Assembly (NCBI GenBank): GCA_031283825.1 | Contig: JAITAZ010000232.1 | Coordinates: 1 to 8,241 of the forward strand | Length of the DNA stretch: 8,241 bases | Direction of reading: 5' to 3' | Origin: Planctomycetaceae bacterium | GTDB lineage: Bacteria > Planctomycetota > Planctomycetia > Pirellulales > Thermoguttaceae | In this document: positions 6,373-8,241 of the stretch, piece after piece | Position numbering within the stretch: the stretch's first letter is position 1 | Layout of the letters: each line of letters begins with the position of its first letter | Translations under genes and position numbers: made by a program | The notes under the pieces: model-generated | Told to the model about the DNA's origin: nothing | What the model saw: the letters and a program-made list of their open reading frames with translations, nothing else | Database searches by the model: none

Positions 6373-6602
6373 TTGATTGGTTGTAGTATTAGTCGTAGTA
6401 GTTGTAGTAGGGTAAAGCTAAAATCAAAAGTTTCCACGAGACAATATCTCATTTGATATTAAATGGCGTAATATTGTCATTTGTCGTTTATTCATTTAAA
6501 AGTAACAATTCAGTAGTAGATAAACAACCATCGAAAGGTCGCCTACCTGATCAATGATTGCCTACAGAATTGTTATATTACAAAAAATTTTAGTTAAAAA
6601 TT
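6373..6602. other. Intergenic region upstream of trpB
   Basis: This 230-bp gap holds a GTAGTA-rich stretch (6384-6412), an 8-bp inverted repeat GACAATAT/ATATTGTC at 6440-6447 and 6471-6478, and a 73-bp inverted-repeat element. I looked for a tryptophan-rich leader peptide or a classical attenuator and saw none. A TATATT at 6574-6579 could be a -10 box, but no fitting -35 box is evident. The 8-bp inverted repeat could be an operator. Confidence 0.5.
6503..6575. repeat. 73-bp element with 14-bp terminal inverted repeats
   Basis: TAACAATTCAGTAG (6503-6516) is matched in inverted orientation by CTACAGAATTGTTA (6562-6575) with one mismatch. The right half (6547-6576) is related to 384-422 near the secA stop codon. 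The interior carries CGCCTACCTGATCAATGATT and no open frame. No flanking target duplication is seen. It ends 27 bases before trpB, so it probably lies in or next to the trpB leader. Confidence 0.55.
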
Positions 6603-7814
6603 ATGTCGAGGTTTTGCGTGATTGATTTCAAATCTTATCCTGATTCGCGTGGATATTTTGGCGAGTATGGCGGTCTTTATGTTGGCGAGACGCTTGTAAC
6701 GCCGTTGTTTGAGGTGAAACGTGCGGCTCAAGAGGCGTTTGCGGACGCTTCGTTTTGGTCTGATTATAATTATTTATTGCGTCAATATGTTGGTCGTCCT
6801 TCGCCTTGTTATTTTGCTAGTCGATTGAGCGAGAGTTTATCGGGCGTGCGGATTTGGCTGAAGCGCGAGGATTTGAATCATACTGGCGCTCACAAGGTGA
6901 ACAATACGATTGGTCAGGCGTTGCTTGCGCGGCGGATGGGCAAGAGTCGATTGATTGCGGAGACTGGCGCTGGTCAGCATGGCGTAGCGACGGCAACGGT
7001 TGCGGCGTTATTGGGTTTTAGTTGTCGTGTTTTTATGGGCGCGGAAGATATAAGACGTCAGCAGCCGAATGTTGAGAGAATGGAATTATTGGGTGCGGAG
7101 ATCGTATCGGTGAGTTCGGGTTCGGCGACGTTGAAAGACGCAATGAATGAGACGTTGAGATATTGGAGCGACGTTGTTGACGACACGTTTTATGTGGTCG
7201 GTACGGTTGCGGGTCCAGACCCGTATCCTTGGATGGTTCGCGAGTTTCAAAAGGTGATAGGCGAGGAGTCGCGGAGTCAGATGTTGGAAAATTCTGGGGA
7301 GTTGCCGGATTGTGTTGTTGCGGCGGTTGGCGGCGGGAGTAATGCGATGGGGATATTTTATCCTTTTTTATCGGATGAATCTGTCGAGTTAATTGGAGTT
7401 GAGGCGGCGGGCAGGGGATTATCGACCGGCGATCATGCGGCATCGATTACGTCTGGCAGCGTTGGGGTTTTGCATGGGGCGAAGTCGATGTTGTTGCAGG
7501 ACGAGCATGGACAGATTCGCGAGGCGTATTCGGTATCGGCGGGCTTGGACTACCCCGGAGTTGGACCCGAACATGCGTTTTTGCGAGACGTCGGCAGAGT
7601 CCGATACGAGACGATTACTGACAATGAAGCAATAGACGCATTCAGAAAATTATGTAAGTTGGAGGGAATTATTCCAGCGTTGGAGAGTTCTCATGCGTTA
7701 GCTCAATCGTTCAAGGAGTCGGAGAATAAAAAGAATCGAAACATTTTAGTATGTCTCTCAGGTCGAGGCGATAAAGACCTCCAACATGTCAAAGAATTAT
7801 TAGAAAATTTTTAA
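6603..7814 (+). CDS. trpB: Tryptophan synthase beta chain
   Basis: TrpB condenses indole with L-serine to L-tryptophan using pyridoxal phosphate (PLP), normally in an alpha2-beta2 complex with TrpA. The 403 residues match a full-length family member. HTGAHKVNN places the PLP lysine at Lys98; AETGAGQHG gives the catalytic Glu120; the phosphate-binding loop GGGSN is at 243-247; [11 protein letters not shown] includes Asp316; ALESSHA includes Glu361; LSGRGDKD includes Ser386, which should contact the cofactor ring. All these are intact, so the enzyme should be active. One departure is GPDPYP at 204-209, where I expect GPHPYP. The ATG at 6603 gives a usual N-terminus, ending in [13 protein letters not shown]. 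No trpA or other trp gene lies beside it in the window. Codons are strongly G/T-ending up to about 7540 and then turn to A/C-ending. Confidence 0.97.
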   Translation: MSRFCVIDFKSYPDSRGYFGEYGGLYVGETLVTPLFEVKRAAQEAFADASFWSDYNYLLRQYVGRPSPCYFASRLSESLSGVRIWLKREDLNHTGAHKVNNTIGQALLARRMGKSRLIAETGAGQHGVATATVAALLGFSCRVFMGAEDIRRQQPNVERMELLGAEIVSVSSGSATLKDAMNETLRYWSDVVDDTFYVVGTVAGPDPYPWMVREFQKVIGEESRSQMLENSGELPDCVVAAVGGGSNAMGIFYPFLSDESVELIGVEAAGRGLSTGDHAASITSGSVGVLHGAKSMLLQDEHGQIREAYSVSAGLDYPGVGPEHAFLRDVGRVRYETITDNEAIDAFRKLCKLEGIIPALESSHALAQSFKESENKKNRNILVCLSGRGDKDLQHVKELLENF

Positions 7815-7848
7815 TAATTATTAAAATTTAGTAAGAAAATTATAAAAA

Positions 7849-8241
7849 ATGACCAAACGTCCAATCCGATTTTTTAATACGACAGGTCCTTGCGATCCAG
7901 ACATGCATTACATGCTTCCACCCGCCGAGCGTTTGCAAGGCGCACAGTTAGATCGTTACATTGAAGACAATCTTTACTGGGTTCTTCACGCGCCGCGTCA
8001 AACTGGTAAGACGACTTTTTTACAAAGTTGGATGCGTGAACTCAATGCAACTGATAAATTTATTGCGTGTTATGTCAGTATAGAAACCGCACAAAGTGCG
8101 TCGTTTGAATTAGGTATGCCGTCGATTTGTTCGTCGATTAAGAAATCTGCGCAACATTCCGCTTTGCCCGTTCCCTCGACAAACGAAACTAATCCGTTTG
8201 AAATGGTCAAAGCGTTGTTAATTGACTGGGCAGCCAAGATG
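7849..8241 (+). CDS. P-loop ATPase of uncharacterised AAA-like family (N-terminal part)
   Basis: The frame opens at ATG 7849, 34 bases after the trpB stop codon, and continues without a stop to the window edge; 131 residues are visible. It begins with RFFNTTGPCDPDMHYMLPP, then has APRQTGKTT at 48-56, a Walker A motif with Lys54, and a strand CYVSIETAQ (74-82) that follows the first helix as in STAND/AAA-like ATPases. Proteins with this N-terminal pattern (FNT-GP, HY-LPP-ER, HAPRQTGKT) are, as I recall, found as many paralogues per genome in planctomycetes, cyanobacteria and sulfur bacteria, with no settled function. Walker B and everything after it lie beyond the window, so domain composition is unknown. 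The start fits the conserved N-terminus; there is no Shine-Dalgarno site. The 34-bp gap would allow co-transcription with trpB. Confidence 0.85.
   Translation, partial: MTKRPIRFFNTTGPCDPDMHYMLPPAERLQGAQLDRYIEDNLYWVLHAPRQTGKTTFLQSWMRELNATDKFIACYVSIETAQSASFELGMPSICSSIKKSAQHSALPVPSTNETNPFEMVKALLIDWAAKM

Noticed and set aside
6373..6602. Tryptophan attenuator or T-box before trpB
   Set aside because: No short frame with consecutive Trp codons, no terminator/antiterminator pair with a U-run, and no T-box sequence was found.
7033..7443. 136-codon minus-strand frame inside trpB
   Set aside because: It lies wholly opposite trpB, has a Pro/Ser/Arg/His-rich composition expected of an antisense shadow, and shows no recognisable domain.

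Overview
This 8.2-kb stretch is AT-rich bacterial chromosome, most likely from a member of the Planctomycetota (Pirellulales-like, but unusually AT-rich). The case rests on three things seen in the proteins. SecA is about 1,300 residues long with a greatly enlarged helical region, of a kind I recall from planctomycete SecA. A CBM9-like (DOMON-type) protein carries the SDGLQ/DTRD, FCHR and DPSLWGTL motifs I associate with planctomycetes. An anchored hypothetical gene is of a type I also associate with that group. The assignment comes from recall, not from a search.

Layout: 1-447 has no gene and is packed with palindromes and inverted repeats. 448-4344 (minus strand) is secA, the motor ATPase of the Sec translocase. 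4345-4705 is the divergent intergenic region. 4706-5452 (plus) is an uncharacterised single-pass membrane protein. 5453-5703 is intergenic, with short tandem repeats. 5704-6372 (plus) is the CBM9-like protein. 6373-6602 is intergenic, with a 73-bp inverted-repeat element. 6603-7814 (plus) is trpB, the tryptophan synthase beta chain, with no trpA following it inside the window. From 7849 a P-loop ATPase gene of a widespread but uncharacterised 'APRQTGKT' type starts and runs off the right edge.

The genes do not form an obvious pathway. secA is transcribed away from the other four, and the gaps between the plus-strand genes (251, 230 and 34 bp) argue against one tight operon, except possibly for trpB and the ATPase gene. 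No rRNA, tRNA, CRISPR array, transposase or recognisable defence operon was found.

The observations most worth following are: (i) a strong switch in synonymous codon choice (G/T-ending versus A/C-ending) inside individual genes, most clearly secA; (ii) a small insert at the start of nucleotide-binding domain 2 of SecA that resembles a beta-barrel sequence; and (iii) three MITE-like intergenic elements, two of which share a dispersed core motif (GTAAY/GTTC type) that also lies next to other genes in the window.
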